Shown: positions 9,457-17,810, counted from the stretch's first letter. The stretch is 64,000 nucleotides of DNA from an uncultured Prevotellaceae bacterium (GCA_946415365.1 CAMKSE010000002.1:186001-250000), one strand, 5' to 3'. Made by a program: numbers and translations. The notes: generated by a model from the sequence alone, not told the origin.

Positions 9457-9592
9457 TCAGACTATCTTAAGGACATAGCCGCCCTCGTCATACCACAAAG
9501 GGACGCCATTAGGCGTTGCTCAGCGCTGCCAGCCAGTTGGTAGGTAATGTCGGGTTCTCCATAATCCTTACTGTTTTTTGAAAGTTTGACAT
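9457..9592 (-). pseudogene. Possible frameshifted mini-gene at the element's right side
   Basis: On the minus strand an ATG at 9592 opens a 27-codon frame (MSNFQKTVRIMENPTL...LAALSNA) that stops at TAA 9509-9511. Ignoring one base at that point, the reading continues in a protein-like way as NGVPLWYDEGGYVLKIV and stops at 9457. This suggests a small gene of about 45 codons with a single-base insertion. I do not recognise the product. The rest of 9440-9669 holds nothing I can name. Confidence 0.3.
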
Positions 9593-9669
9593 AAAGTGAA
9601 TGGGTCACATCTTCTTATATATGCTAAACGGAAAATTCTTGTTCTTTATATTTGTTTTATTTTTGACTT

Positions 9670-10878
9670 TTACTCTCCCATCCATGGATTCCTCTCCCAC
9701 AGGCGATAGACGCGGGTGGCGTGCTCAGCGTCGTGGATAATCTGGTTGCCTGTGTCGGCATTTGAGATGATGGCCTCGCGCTCCCAACTGCCACGGGTGA
9801 ACTTGAACTGGGCGGGCAGATGCAGACGGAGGTCGATGGAGGCGATGCTGTCGCTGGTGAGCGTCATCTTGACGCCCTTCGCCTCCCAGTTGGCCAGCGC
9901 ATCCTGATTGCCAGTGATGTAGATGGTGTCCGTGAGGTTCTTGCCGCGTAGTTCGATGTGGACGGGGTAGGTCTCTTCGCCGACATAGCTCACCAAATTC
10001 TTGGCGCCGAAAACGATGTAGTCGTTCAGGGCTTGTGTGAGGCTGGGCATGAAGCCGTTGTAATGGTAATAGCCGGGGAAGGTATGCACGGATGTGACAG
10101 TGTTTTCGGGGAAGTGGGACTTGTCCTTTAGGAACGTGCTGACACGCTCCCAGCCCGCCTTCCACTCGTCACCCCAGTACTCAGGCTCGCTGTCAATCTC
10201 GCCTGACATCGACGCGTAGATGAAGCGGGGAGCCTTGCGGTTCTTGAACTGGTGGTTCTCAATGTCCGTGGCCAGACGGTACTCGTCGTAGCAGCAGTTG
10301 GGCGATATGGCGATGTAGTCGTCGAAGAGGTCGTCGGTAATCATCGCGTCGAGCACGAAAGACGCGCTCAGCGAATGGCCGATACCGAGGGAGCGTCCCG
10401 ACGTGCGGTAGTTCTTCTTCACGTATGGCATCAGCTCATTCTTGACGAATTTCTTCAGGTCGGGCGATTTGCCGTAGTAGTAACCCTCCCTGAATAACCC
10501 GTTGTTGCCGTGCAGGGGCATGGGCAGATAGTCGTGGTTGCGGAAATAGTTGATGTCCCAAAGTGTAGGCGAGCAGATGCCGACGATGATGAAACTTGTG
10601 CTTCTGCCGCCGTCGGGGTCGGGCTTGCAGGCGATGTTGAGCAAACAGTGTACAAGATCGAACATCGTGCGGTCTTGTGCATCGAACACGTAGATGACAT
10701 CGTAGTAGGTCTGGTCAAAGTTCGGGTAGTTGTCGGGCGTGTAGATGAGCAACTGCCGCTCATGGTTGAAATACTCCGACTTCATCGTGAGTTCCTTCAC
10801 GCTTTCGAGTGGAACTTGTGCCTGCCCCGCCATTGCGACGAGGGTGAGCAGGATGGTGATGATGGTTTTCTTGTTCAT
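9670..10878 (-). CDS. Secreted alpha/beta-hydrolase (esterase D type) with C-terminal CBM20-like domain
   Basis: A signal peptide (MNKKTIITILL...AMAGQAQ) leads into a putative esterase domain of the Fes/esterase D family. The nucleophile elbow is GHSLS with Ser169, and a C-terminal histidine sits in FPGYYHYNG. Residues about 305-402 resemble a CBM20 starch-binding fold (TDTIYITGNQDALANWE). A polysaccharide- or siderophore-linked ester substrate is possible; the specificity is unknown. A promoter with TAACTTTG lies at 10910-10917. The signal peptide and promoter leader are nearly the same as those of other genes in this block. Confidence 0.8.
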   Translation of the reverse strand: MNKKTIITILLTLVAMAGQAQVPLESVKELTMKSEYFNHERQLLIYTPDNYPNFDQTYYDVIYVFDAQDRTMFDLVHCLLNIACKPDPDGGRSTSFIIVGICSPTLWDINYFRNHDYLPMPLHGNNGLFREGYYYGKSPDLKKFVKNELMPYVKKNYRTSGRSLGIGHSLSASFVLDAMITDDLFDDYIAISPNCCYDEYRLATDIENHQFKNRKAPRFIYASMSGEIDSEPEYWGDEWKAGWERVSTFLKDKSHFPENTVTSVHTFPGYYHYNGFMPSLTQALNDYIVFGAKNLVSYVGEETYPVHIELRGKNLTDTIYITGNQDALANWEAKGVKMTLTSDSIASIDLRLHLPAQFKFTRGSWEREAIISNADTGNQIIHDAEHATRVYRLWERNPWMGE

Positions 10879-10909
10879 AATCTTTTCGTTTTATTGATAT
10901 TCCGAGCCA

Positions 10910-10917
10910 CAAAGTTA
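10910..10917 (-). promoter_or_regulatory. -7 promoter box of the esterase gene
   Basis: TAACTTTG on the minus strand lies 32 bases before the ATG. The surrounding 35-base leader (10883-10918) is almost identical to that at 17504-17540, upstream of the thioredoxin-like gene. Confidence 0.6.
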
Positions 10918-11016
10918 CAAAAAGGCATAAAAATAGGCCCTTGGCTAAATCTGAAAAAGAAATGCCAAGGGCTAATGTCTCAACTTAGGTTGAGAGTTTC
11001 TACCTGTTATAGACTA

Positions 11017-11592
11017 TTATTTGCCGCCAAACGTAATGTCACGCCGTATTTTGCTGACAGTATTTGGATGGACGTTCAAGAACGAAGCGATGTCTTGCAA
11101 GTCAAGAAATTCCACAATGCCGGGACAACGCTGCAGCAGCAACTCATAGCGTTCGCGGGCTGTGGCGCGGTGGAGGTCGATGTAGCACTGATTGCGCTGC
11201 CTTAGCACATGCTCGGCACAGATACTGCGCAACTCCATCTTTTCAGCGTCTTGACGGAAAAAGTCCACCAACTGCTCGCCGCTCACACGGAGCATGCGGC
11301 TGGGCATCATCGCCTTGATCGTAGTCTGCGATGGACGACCGTCGAGGCAGGCGGGATAGTCGCCAGCAAACTCACCCTCGAACGAGAACCATGTGATATG
11401 CTCCCTATCGTCGCTGATGCCATACGTTACATACTTGAAGCACCCCTCGGTGACGAAGCCGAACCATCGTGCGGGGTCGCCCTCGCGCTCCAGCTGGTCG
11501 CCCTTGCGGTAAGTCACCTCCTTGCCCTCGCGCTCGCAAAACTCGCGTAGCGCCTCAATGTCAATACTGTTTTTTCCGAATTTCTGTTCCAT
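11017..11592 (-). CDS. Crp/Fnr family transcriptional regulator
   Basis: The 191-residue product has a cyclic-nucleotide-binding-like beta-roll (YRKGDQLEREGDPARWFGFVTEG) and a C-terminal winged HTH (LQDIASFLNVHPNTVSKIRR). It lacks the cysteines of Fnr and is typical of the many Crp-like one-component regulators of Bacteroidetes with unknown ligands. A start further upstream (11655) is excluded because the promoter box TAACTTTG lies at 11613-11620, inside that extension. Its monocistronic position next to the esterase and OM-protein genes suggests, but does not prove, that it regulates them. Confidence 0.85.
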   Translation of the reverse strand: MEQKFGKNSIDIEALREFCEREGKEVTYRKGDQLEREGDPARWFGFVTEGCFKYVTYGISDDREHITWFSFEGEFAGDYPACLDGRPSQTTIKAMMPSRMLRVSGEQLVDFFRQDAEKMELRSICAEHVLRQRNQCYIDLHRATARERYELLLQRCPGIVEFLDLQDIASFLNVHPNTVSKIRRDITFGGK

Positions 11593-11612
11593 CGTCAGTG
11601 GTTGTTTGGCTG

Positions 11613-11620
11613 CAAAGTTA
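11613..11620 (-). promoter_or_regulatory. -7 promoter box of the Crp/Fnr-type gene
   Basis: TAACTTTGCA on the minus strand, 20 bases before the ATG at 11592. It fixes the translation start downstream of the box. Confidence 0.6.
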
Positions 11621-11679
11621 CTAAAATTCCTACGAAAGCGTTCATAGCGAGACAAAAAAATGCTTTCATAATTATGCTG

Positions 11680-12282
11680 TTATTCCGATACTGCTTTGGG
11701 CGTTTGTGACTCGCCTTGCTTTAGTTGTAGATGCGGACGTTCCCAGATTTGCCAGTCGTCTATCTCTTTGAAGAGACGAGTAAGGACGTCTTTATAATTG
11801 TCGGGATAGATCATCGTATAGACAAACCTGAGTTTGTGATTGGCCATGACCTTCGAGTAATAACTGTAGCCGTCGATGCGACTGCCATTTTCACATTGTG
11901 GACCGGAGAGGATGAAGTAATCGCTGCCGAGTCTGCGGTCTGTCGCATGAAGCACTTGTGCCAGCGAGTCCATACCGTCCTTTAGCGACTGGCCGTTGCC
12001 CGGCATCACATGGCTCTCGATGACTACGGTGATCCACTGGTCGCCATACTCGAAGCGCATGCGGCCTTTTTCCTCTTGAAGGGAATCTGGTTGGGCTGTG
12101 AAGAACGACGGGACGCGGACAACGTAATCATAATCGGTATCCTTGTACTCGAACATATCTGCATAAGTGATTTCCCGCCCGAAGACCTCCTTGTGCGATT
12201 TCAAGCCGTTGCATGAACGGATCCAGTCGATGCTCGCAGCCACGAGGATGATTGCAATGAATATGAAGATAGCCTTTCTCAT
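11680..12282 (-). CDS. Membrane-anchored protein of unknown function
   Basis: The 200-residue product begins with one hydrophobic segment (AIFIFIAIILVAASIDWI), best read as an uncleaved anchor or signal, and continues as a hydrophilic domain with YVVRVPSFFTAQPDSL and DYFILSGPQCENGS. No family is recognised. Three bases separate its start from the stop of the upstream beta-barrel gene, so the two are co-transcribed and probably work together in the envelope. Confidence 0.7.
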   Translation of the reverse strand: MRKAIFIFIAIILVAASIDWIRSCNGLKSHKEVFGREITYADMFEYKDTDYDYVVRVPSFFTAQPDSLQEEKGRMRFEYGDQWITVVIESHVMPGNGQSLKDGMDSLAQVLHATDRRLGSDYFILSGPQCENGSRIDGYSYYSKVMANHKLRFVYTMIYPDNYKDVLTRLFKEIDDWQIWERPHLQLKQGESQTPKAVSE

Positions 12283-12285
12283 TGC

Positions 12286-14343
12286 TTAGTATGTTTTCAT
12301 AATGGCACTGTTGATGTGCTTGTCGATGTCGGTATCGCCACGCTCAGACTTCTTGCCGTATCCGAGGCTGTAGGTCACTGTCAGGTTGATGTTCCTGCCG
12401 TCGGCCTCGCCGTAGTTCCAGATGTCGCGGCGGTAGCAGCCGTAGTCCATCGTTATGTGCTGCTTCGTATAGCGGCTGAAAGGATTGCGCACCAGTGCTT
12501 TGACAGCCCAGTTCTTGTGATTCCAACTGACGAGCCACTCATAGACGGGACGGCGGCTGATGAGGTAAGGCTCGCGGATGTCGAGTGCAGTGTAAGGTGT
12601 GTGGTAGTTGAAGCGCAGCATCCAGTCGCCCGTGAGGTAGGTGACGGAGGCTTTCATGCGGAAGATATTACGTGACAGGTCGTAAGTGTCGCCACGCAGT
12701 ATGTTGTATTCCTCGATGGCGGTCACACTGAGGCGCAGCTTATCGGCAAAGGCACTGTAGGCGTAGGTGGCCGTGAGCATGTTGCCGTAGTAGTTGCCGT
12801 CGTTAGTGCGACTGTCGTAGATGGTCTGCAAGTCTGCATCGTAGCGGTGCAGGATGTTGTCGAAGTAGATGCTGTTGTCGTAGGATATGGAAATCTTCGA
12901 CTTGCCAATCTGTCCGTTGTACGACAGCGTATTGCCCAGCACCTTTAGCGGGGCGAGGTCGGGATTGCCCTTGACAGCCTCGAAGAACGAGGTGGGTACG
13001 GTCATGTCGTTCTTGTTCGACGGGTCGAAGAGCGTGTGGGTGAAAAGGCCGTTGAGCGCGAGAGAATGCTTTTGGTTCAGGGCGTAGTTGCCGCCGTAGA
13101 AGGCCACAGGACTGCAATAATTGTAGTGACTGTCGTTGAGTTTGACGGCAGAGTTCGACACGCCAGCCGACACGTAGTAGTAATACTTCTGCGCTGAACC
13201 GCTGAGTTGAACCAGTCCCATCGTCACGTCGGTGGTCAGCCGCTGGTTGCCCGCAGAAGTTCCCGTGTAGGTGTCTTTGTAGTGGTTATGGTCGTGCGTC
13301 AGCGAGCCGGATAGCGTCAGGCCGTTCTTCCACGACTTGTAGTAGCGGGCGTTGCCACGGATGGCATTGTTGTCCTCGGTCACATCGGAGGTCATCGCGC
13401 TCTGGGCGGTCTCCGTGTAGCGGCTGTTGTATCGGTTGTGGCCGAACGATACCGACGCGGTGAAGTCGAGCGTCTGATCTTTGGGCAGCCAGAGCGTATA
13501 ATTGGCATAGACGGCAGGGGCGAGTCCGCGACTGTCCGACGAGGTGAGCCGTTGGGTCGTGCCGTCATAGCGTCCCGTGTAGAGAGCCTTCATCGCCGCC
13601 TCCGCGCTGGGCACGGCCTGACGGGTCAGACTGACGTAGGCGTTCAGTCGGTGGCTGTTGCCCGTCGATGTCAGTTTCAGACGTACAGCCTGGTTGTTCG
13701 TCTTGCGGAGGGATGTCTCGCTTGTAAAGTCCCGTGTCAGCGTCGAACGGTCGGAAAAGGTAAAGTCCTCGTGCCCTTCCGAATAACTATGGTCGTGAGC
13801 CCAATCACCCGATGCCGTCAGCGACAGCGTAAGTCCCTTCCTGGTGAAGTCGGTAAAGGCCAGATAGTCACCCGACTTGTAGGCCAGCCCTTCGGTGGCT
13901 GACAGATAGACGTTGCCGCCGTACTCCAATTTATAGGTGATGAAGTTCACCAGTCCCGCCTTACCCGCATACTTGCCGCTCGGTGTGCGGATGTATTCTA
14001 TGCTGCGGATGTTCTTGGCTCGTAGTGTCGCTACGTCCTCAGCCAGTGCCTCCATGCCGTTGATACAAATCACCACCTCGCCGCCGCTGTGCGTCGTGAT
14101 GCTCCTTGTATGTGGCGACACGTCCAGTTCCGCAGTCTGCATCACGCTCAGCAGGTCGAAGCCGTTGACCGAATGTTTCTTCTCCAGCGCCGTCGGCAGC
14201 AGCACCGTCTTGTCGGCCATCTCTATCTGTCCGTCGGCATTCACCACCACCTCCGGCAGTGTCTCGTTTTTAATGCTGTCGTTCTGAGCCTGCGTTGCTG
14301 TGGCCATCAGGCAAACCATTGAAAATAGAATCAGTCTTTTCAT
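12286..14343 (-). CDS. Outer-membrane beta-barrel protein with TonB-receptor-like plug
   Basis: The 685-residue protein has a signal peptide (MKRLILFSMVCLMATATQAQ), a plug-like N-terminal domain (PEVVVNAD; VVICINGMEAL; IEYIRTPSGKYAGKAG) and a long C-terminal region of alternating beta strands, as in the OMP_b-brl_3 family. The carboxypeptidase-like repeat usually ahead of the plug is absent. No SusD-like partner is nearby, so a Sus-type glycan importer is unlikely. It heads a two-gene transcript with the anchored protein at 11680. An 11-bp repeat array lies upstream of its promoter. Confidence 0.85.
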   Translation of the reverse strand: MKRLILFSMVCLMATATQAQNDSIKNETLPEVVVNADGQIEMADKTVLLPTALEKKHSVNGFDLLSVMQTAELDVSPHTRSITTHSGGEVVICINGMEALAEDVATLRAKNIRSIEYIRTPSGKYAGKAGLVNFITYKLEYGGNVYLSATEGLAYKSGDYLAFTDFTRKGLTLSLTASGDWAHDHSYSEGHEDFTFSDRSTLTRDFTSETSLRKTNNQAVRLKLTSTGNSHRLNAYVSLTRQAVPSAEAAMKALYTGRYDGTTQRLTSSDSRGLAPAVYANYTLWLPKDQTLDFTASVSFGHNRYNSRYTETAQSAMTSDVTEDNNAIRGNARYYKSWKNGLTLSGSLTHDHNHYKDTYTGTSAGNQRLTTDVTMGLVQLSGSAQKYYYYVSAGVSNSAVKLNDSHYNYCSPVAFYGGNYALNQKHSLALNGLFTHTLFDPSNKNDMTVPTSFFEAVKGNPDLAPLKVLGNTLSYNGQIGKSKISISYDNSIYFDNILHRYDADLQTIYDSRTNDGNYYGNMLTATYAYSAFADKLRLSVTAIEEYNILRGDTYDLSRNIFRMKASVTYLTGDWMLRFNYHTPYTALDIREPYLISRRPVYEWLVSWNHKNWAVKALVRNPFSRYTKQHITMDYGCYRRDIWNYGEADGRNINLTVTYSLGYGKKSERGDTDIDKHINSAIMKTY

Positions 14344-14417
14344 TTTAATATGATGTATTAATCATTATAGCATACACACTTCCTTAGGAATCGTTCAGCT
14401 TTTAACATTAGCGAGTG

Positions 14418-14446
14418 CAAAGGTACGGTCATTTATGTCTGACAAA
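14418..14446 (-). promoter_or_regulatory. Promoter of the beta-barrel gene
   Basis: TACCTTTG occupies 14418-14425 on the minus strand, with a TTTG at 14443-14446 (17-base spacer). The TTTG overlaps the first copy of the CTGACA repeat set, so a protein bound there would touch the promoter. Confidence 0.6.
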
Positions 14447-14487
14447 CGAATTTTCTTCCTGACATTTGTCTGACATTTGCCTGACAG
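14438..14487. repeat. Four CTGACA repeats, three in an 11-bp tandem array
   Basis: CTGACA occurs at 14439-14444, 14459-14464, 14470-14475 and 14481-14486. The last three form an exact 11-base ladder of YCTGACATTTG units, on one face of the helix, next to the -33 region of the beta-barrel promoter. This looks like a regulator binding array. Confidence 0.6.
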
Positions 14488-14490
14488 GGC

Positions 14491-15426
14491 CTATTTTTCA
14501 TCTTCTTTTATACAATATACCAATATGGTGTCGGCCTGCAAGTCAAGGCCATATTCGCTTAATTCCTCTTTAGTATCATATCTTCCGTATGCCTCTGTAA
14601 CAGGGTGGATATTATTTAAGATGATTGGAGGCCACCATCCATTTTTAGTGTAATACTTACCTGTATCTTTCCTATAAAAAACAGCATGAATAAATTTCTT
14701 ATAGGCGTTTTGGAATACAAGCACACAATTATCTGGCAGATCGGCTTTCTTCAGAACACTATATTTGCAGGGATAGTTGCCTTTTTGTGTGAGAATATGG
14801 TCGAAGAATGCATTGAGTTGATCCTCATCGGTAAATGTAGTATTACGTGTGATAATCGGTGCAGGGTTGATGCCATGAAAGTCCAACAGAAGATTCAAGG
14901 CATAGAAGATACAGGTCTGCCCGTTATTCATCAATATATCTGCTGTTTTCATCTGTCGCATAGAATCAATCAATGCTATTATCTCCGATTCTTTCAGCCC
15001 GCTAATCTCGACTTCAAACCTCTGATAAGGAGCCTTCTGACTCTCCACTTCAAGCATCCTTTTCCCCATAACAGAATCAATCACGACCTCTTTCCTTTCT
15101 TCGTAGCAAAGTGTATCTTTACCAAATATGGCCCTATAGTAGCGAAAGCGAATAGAGTTTCCCGTCTGACGATTGTACTCTTCAATCTTATCAAAATATC
15201 TTGTGAGAGAATCACGATAAACTCCACCAAACATCGATTGCACTCCCATCTGTTTTCCTCCCTTCAATGAAGCAACTTTTGGCGAAGTTTTCTTGGGAAC
15301 AAAAGAATGAGTTATTCCTTCTACGATTTTCAGTTGTTGCGCATGATTATCTTGTGCCGATGCAAATATCACTGCCGAAAGCATGGCCAGCAAGATTAGA
15401 AGTCTGTAATGTTTCAGTTGTCTCAT
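14491..15426 (-). CDS. Secreted protein of unknown function
   Basis: The 311-residue product starts with a signal peptide (KHYRLLILLAMLSAVIFASAQ) that resembles that of the thioredoxin-like protein two genes upstream. The mature protein contains CIFYALNLLLDFHGINPAP, CKYSVLKKADLPDNCVLVF and HAVFYRKDTGKYYTKNGW. A cysteine and a late histidine in that order vaguely suggest a papain-like or NlpC-like fold, but this is speculation. Five bases separate it from the preceding gene; it is the last gene of a three-gene transcript. Confidence 0.7.
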   Translation of the reverse strand: MRQLKHYRLLILLAMLSAVIFASAQDNHAQQLKIVEGITHSFVPKKTSPKVASLKGGKQMGVQSMFGGVYRDSLTRYFDKIEEYNRQTGNSIRFRYYRAIFGKDTLCYEERKEVVIDSVMGKRMLEVESQKAPYQRFEVEISGLKESEIIALIDSMRQMKTADILMNNGQTCIFYALNLLLDFHGINPAPIITRNTTFTDEDQLNAFFDHILTQKGNYPCKYSVLKKADLPDNCVLVFQNAYKKFIHAVFYRKDTGKYYTKNGWWPPIILNNIHPVTEAYGRYDTKEELSEYGLDLQADTILVYCIKEDEK

Positions 15427-15431
15427 GTTTC

Positions 15432-16382
15432 TTATTTTGATATTTTCAAACCGAGTTTGGCAGATGGTGTCCTGCCTTTATAAAAGACCTGTGCCTCTTC
15501 ATTCTGATACGCAGGTTCGTTCTGTTCCTGCATCCAGTCCATGCCTCGAAATGTCTTTTTGTTCCAAGTTCTGTTATCCACCTCATCCAAAGTCATGTTG
15601 AGAGAGGGCACAAGATTGCATGATTCTGAGACTTGCGCTGTGGTTATCCATTCCACAACGACGAATACACCAGTCTGGGGGAATGGTATAGGACGAGTAA
15701 GGCTGATGCCATCCTTGCCGAGTTTCTGACCGGAAGGGAGTATAATGCCACCATCAATGAGGGACTCATCTTTTGGAGCACCAGTCTTGGCATCTGTCTG
15801 TCGAAGATCAAAGCGGAGAGTGGCATAGATGGGATTCTTGATTTCCGTGAAAACCAGATAATGGGTGGAGTAATCGAGACTTGCCAATATGGAATGAATG
15901 TATGGTGTTTCTGTCCAAGTACTGTCGTAGGGAATGAACAAGGCCATCTCAAATCCATTGGCTCCTTTGTGTTTGGTCTGCGTCTTCGCTTTCATCGATC
16001 CCACTTCTGTGGTCTTTATTCGTTTGGGAATCCTTGCGCTAATGGCGACTTCATCAAGATTGATGCTCTTCGGAACAAGAATGATCGTTTGTGAGTCGGC
16101 TGTTATTTTAGAGATGCTCTTTGTCTCGTAGCAGATATGAGACAACCATATCTGTTCTGCTTCGTTTGGAATGGCAATCGCCCCTTTTTCGTCTGTGTAG
16201 CCACCAGTGTCATTCCCGAAATAGACACTCACAAACGGTATTGGCTCATTGGTGATGCTGTCCTTGACAGTCATTGTCTGTTGTGCCTGCCCCGCCATTA
16301 CGACGAGAGCAAGAAGGATGGTGATGATGGATTGCTTGTTCTTGTATCCTTTCAGTAGCAAGCGACTTTTTATCGAGCGCAT
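15432..16382 (-). CDS. Carboxypeptidase-regulatory-like secreted protein
   Basis: After a hydrophobic signal ending in VVMAGQAQ, residues about 36-110 show the CarboxypepD_reg-like / CNA-B-type beta sandwich (VKDSITNEPIPFVSVYFGNDTGG, ending in LDEVAISAR) found at the N-terminus of TonB-dependent receptors. Here it is not followed by a barrel but by about 200 residues of unknown, possibly beta-rich sequence. It sits 15 bases after the thioredoxin-like gene and 5 before the next, inside one operon. The role is unknown; envelope location is likely. Confidence 0.7.
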   Translation of the reverse strand: MRSIKSRLLLKGYKNKQSIITILLALVVMAGQAQQTMTVKDSITNEPIPFVSVYFGNDTGGYTDEKGAIAIPNEAEQIWLSHICYETKSISKITADSQTIILVPKSINLDEVAISARIPKRIKTTEVGSMKAKTQTKHKGANGFEMALFIPYDSTWTETPYIHSILASLDYSTHYLVFTEIKNPIYATLRFDLRQTDAKTGAPKDESLIDGGIILPSGQKLGKDGISLTRPIPFPQTGVFVVVEWITTAQVSESCNLVPSLNMTLDEVDNRTWNKKTFRGMDWMQEQNEPAYQNEEAQVFYKGRTPSAKLGLKISK

Positions 16383-16397
16383 ATTCTTTTCTACTAG

Positions 16398-17504
16398 TTA
16401 GAGTGTAGTGTCTAAGTATTTATAAAAATCATCTGTCTCTCCAAGAAATGCATTGAGCACTATGCCATCAGGTGATATCAGCACTTTATATGGATAGCCT
16501 GTCACTCTGAATTTCTGCTCTATTATGCCATCCTCACTTCTGACGTGCAACCAGGGTACTTTGTGTTTCTTGACGGCAGCGGCCCATTTCTCGGCTGTAT
16601 CGTTACAATCGATTCCCACAATCTCAAGACGGTCCTTGTATTTCGCATAGTATTCTTTCAATTTGGGAAATCCCTTGATGCACCAAGTACACCACGAGCC
16701 CCAGAAGTCGAGCACCACATATTTACCACGCAGAGACTTCAACTCCAGCACATTGCCATTAAGGTCTTTCAGGCCGAGTTCTGGCACTTGACCGCCTATT
16801 GTCACAGTGTCGTTCTTAACAGCATTGCGTGCAGCCACCTCTTTCATAACAAGAGTAAACATCCTTTCATTCTTATCCAGTTCGCTTTTCATCCTGCCAT
16901 TTCTTACCTCAGGGGTCAGTTTGCCAATGGCAGTCAGTGTTTGGTCGTAACGCACATCTATCACCAATGTAGCCGTTGCGTCCTCGTCAGGATGTTCCTC
17001 GATATATTTCATGTTAACGGAATGTGAACGATTATTGATATCGATATTCTTTAGTTCTCGAATGCTGTCTGGCTCGTTTCTGGCAGCAGCAAATTCAATG
17101 TTAAAAGGACGCTGTAAATTTGTGACTCGTTCATACTGCTGATAAAAAGTGCTGCCACTCCAATGCTCTTCTACAGAATTCAGACGGCCACTGAAAATCG
17201 CCTCCTCATCGGGCACGAAATAGGTATAAAGCGTCTCTTGGGGTTTTGATTTGAGATGCATCAATCCCATATAGGCATCGTGTAGTTTTGCAGAGAATGA
17301 AAATTCTCCATTCTTTACAACTATTTTGCGTTTGACAATCTGTTTTTGTGGCTGTAGTATGACATACTCAATGCAGAGAGTATCGTTCCCTACACCATCA
17401 ATCTTACCCGTCATCTTAAAATTGTCTTTGGCAAATGTCCCAACTGGCAGCATAGCCAGCAGGAGCAGGAATCGTCTGTAGTGTTTCATTTTGTTCATAT
17501 TCAT
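16398..17504 (-). CDS. TlpA-like thioredoxin-fold protein with DUF4369-type N-terminus
   Basis: A signal peptide (MKHYRRFLLLLAMLPVGTFA) precedes a DUF4369-like beta domain (FKMTGKIDGVGNDTLCIEY) and a C-terminal thioredoxin/AhpC-TSA domain with the redox pair in WGSWCTWCIKGF and the cis-proline region RVTGYPYKVLI. Such proteins act as periplasmic thiol-disulfide oxidoreductases in Bacteroidetes. The true start is downstream of 17534, because a TAACTTTG promoter box occupies 17532-17539; ATG at 17504 fits. It heads the operon with the next two genes. Confidence 0.82.
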   Translation of the reverse strand: MNMNKMKHYRRFLLLLAMLPVGTFAKDNFKMTGKIDGVGNDTLCIEYVILQPQKQIVKRKIVVKNGEFSFSAKLHDAYMGLMHLKSKPQETLYTYFVPDEEAIFSGRLNSVEEHWSGSTFYQQYERVTNLQRPFNIEFAAARNEPDSIRELKNIDINNRSHSVNMKYIEEHPDEDATATLVIDVRYDQTLTAIGKLTPEVRNGRMKSELDKNERMFTLVMKEVAARNAVKNDTVTIGGQVPELGLKDLNGNVLELKSLRGKYVVLDFWGSWCTWCIKGFPKLKEYYAKYKDRLEIVGIDCNDTAEKWAAAVKKHKVPWLHVRSEDGIIEQKFRVTGYPYKVLISPDGIVLNAFLGETDDFYKYLDTTL

Positions 17505-17540
17505 TTTCGTTTTATTTGTCATTCCGAGCCACAAAGTTAC
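17504..17540 (-). promoter_or_regulatory. Promoter leader of the thioredoxin-like operon, duplicated at 10.9 kb
   Basis: TAACTTTG (17532-17539 on the minus strand) with a flanking leader almost identical to 10883-10918. The TAA of this box is also the stop codon of the truncated gene upstream, so the promoter sits exactly at the remnant's end. Confidence 0.6.
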
Positions 17541-17707
17541 AGAAAGTCCTCGTAGCCGTGGGGACAGGTACCTACGACATTGGCAAACGCCAATGGATGG
17601 GATTGTTCGTCAATCACTCGCCCCGTGATGTTACCCTGTGCTTCTGCCGCTATTGATACGATGGCAGCGAGAAGAACTGACGCAAATCTTAATTGTTTCA
17701 CACTCAT
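17537..17707 (-). pseudogene. 5' remnant of an outer-membrane protein gene
   Basis: A 56-codon frame begins MSVKQLRFASVLLAAIVS, a signal peptide, followed by GNITGRVIDEQSHPLAFANVV. That is the start of a carboxypeptidase-regulatory-like domain, as in TonB-dependent receptors or OM barrel proteins, which normally run to 700 or more residues. The frame ends abruptly (GTCPHGYEDFL, stop) at the promoter of the next gene. Its own promoter, TACCTTTG at 17738-17745, is intact. It reads as the head of a deleted gene; a short functional peptide is less likely. Confidence 0.7.
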
Positions 17708-17777
17708 TTCTGTTGTTACTTATTTTATTTCTGGGTGCAAAGGTAGGCATAAGTCGGGAGAGAATCAAGAAATGGCT

Positions 17778-17810
17778 GTTTCATTGTGTTTCCGAGAAAC
17801 ACAGTGAAAC
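17778..17810. repeat. 15-bp imperfect palindrome between divergent promoters
   Basis: GTTTCATTGTGTTTC (17778-17792) and GAAACACAGTGAAAC (17796-17810) are inverted repeats with one mismatch and a 3-base centre. They lie between the leftward promoter at 17738 and the rightward one at 17831. A second perfect pair, ACAAAGAT (17811-17818) and ATCTTTGT (17828-17835), abuts it and overlaps the -33 box. Both look like operators. Confidence 0.6.

Noticed and set aside
2847..9570. att site pair TAATCCTT at dnaK stop and at 9563-9570
   Set aside because: Eight bases in A+T-rich sequence is too short to claim as attL/attR without an empty-site comparison.
9716..14322. Many plus-strand open frames opposite the esterase, Crp-like and barrel genes
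   Set aside because: They are G+C-driven shadows of the leftward genes and have no signal, domain or promoter of their own.
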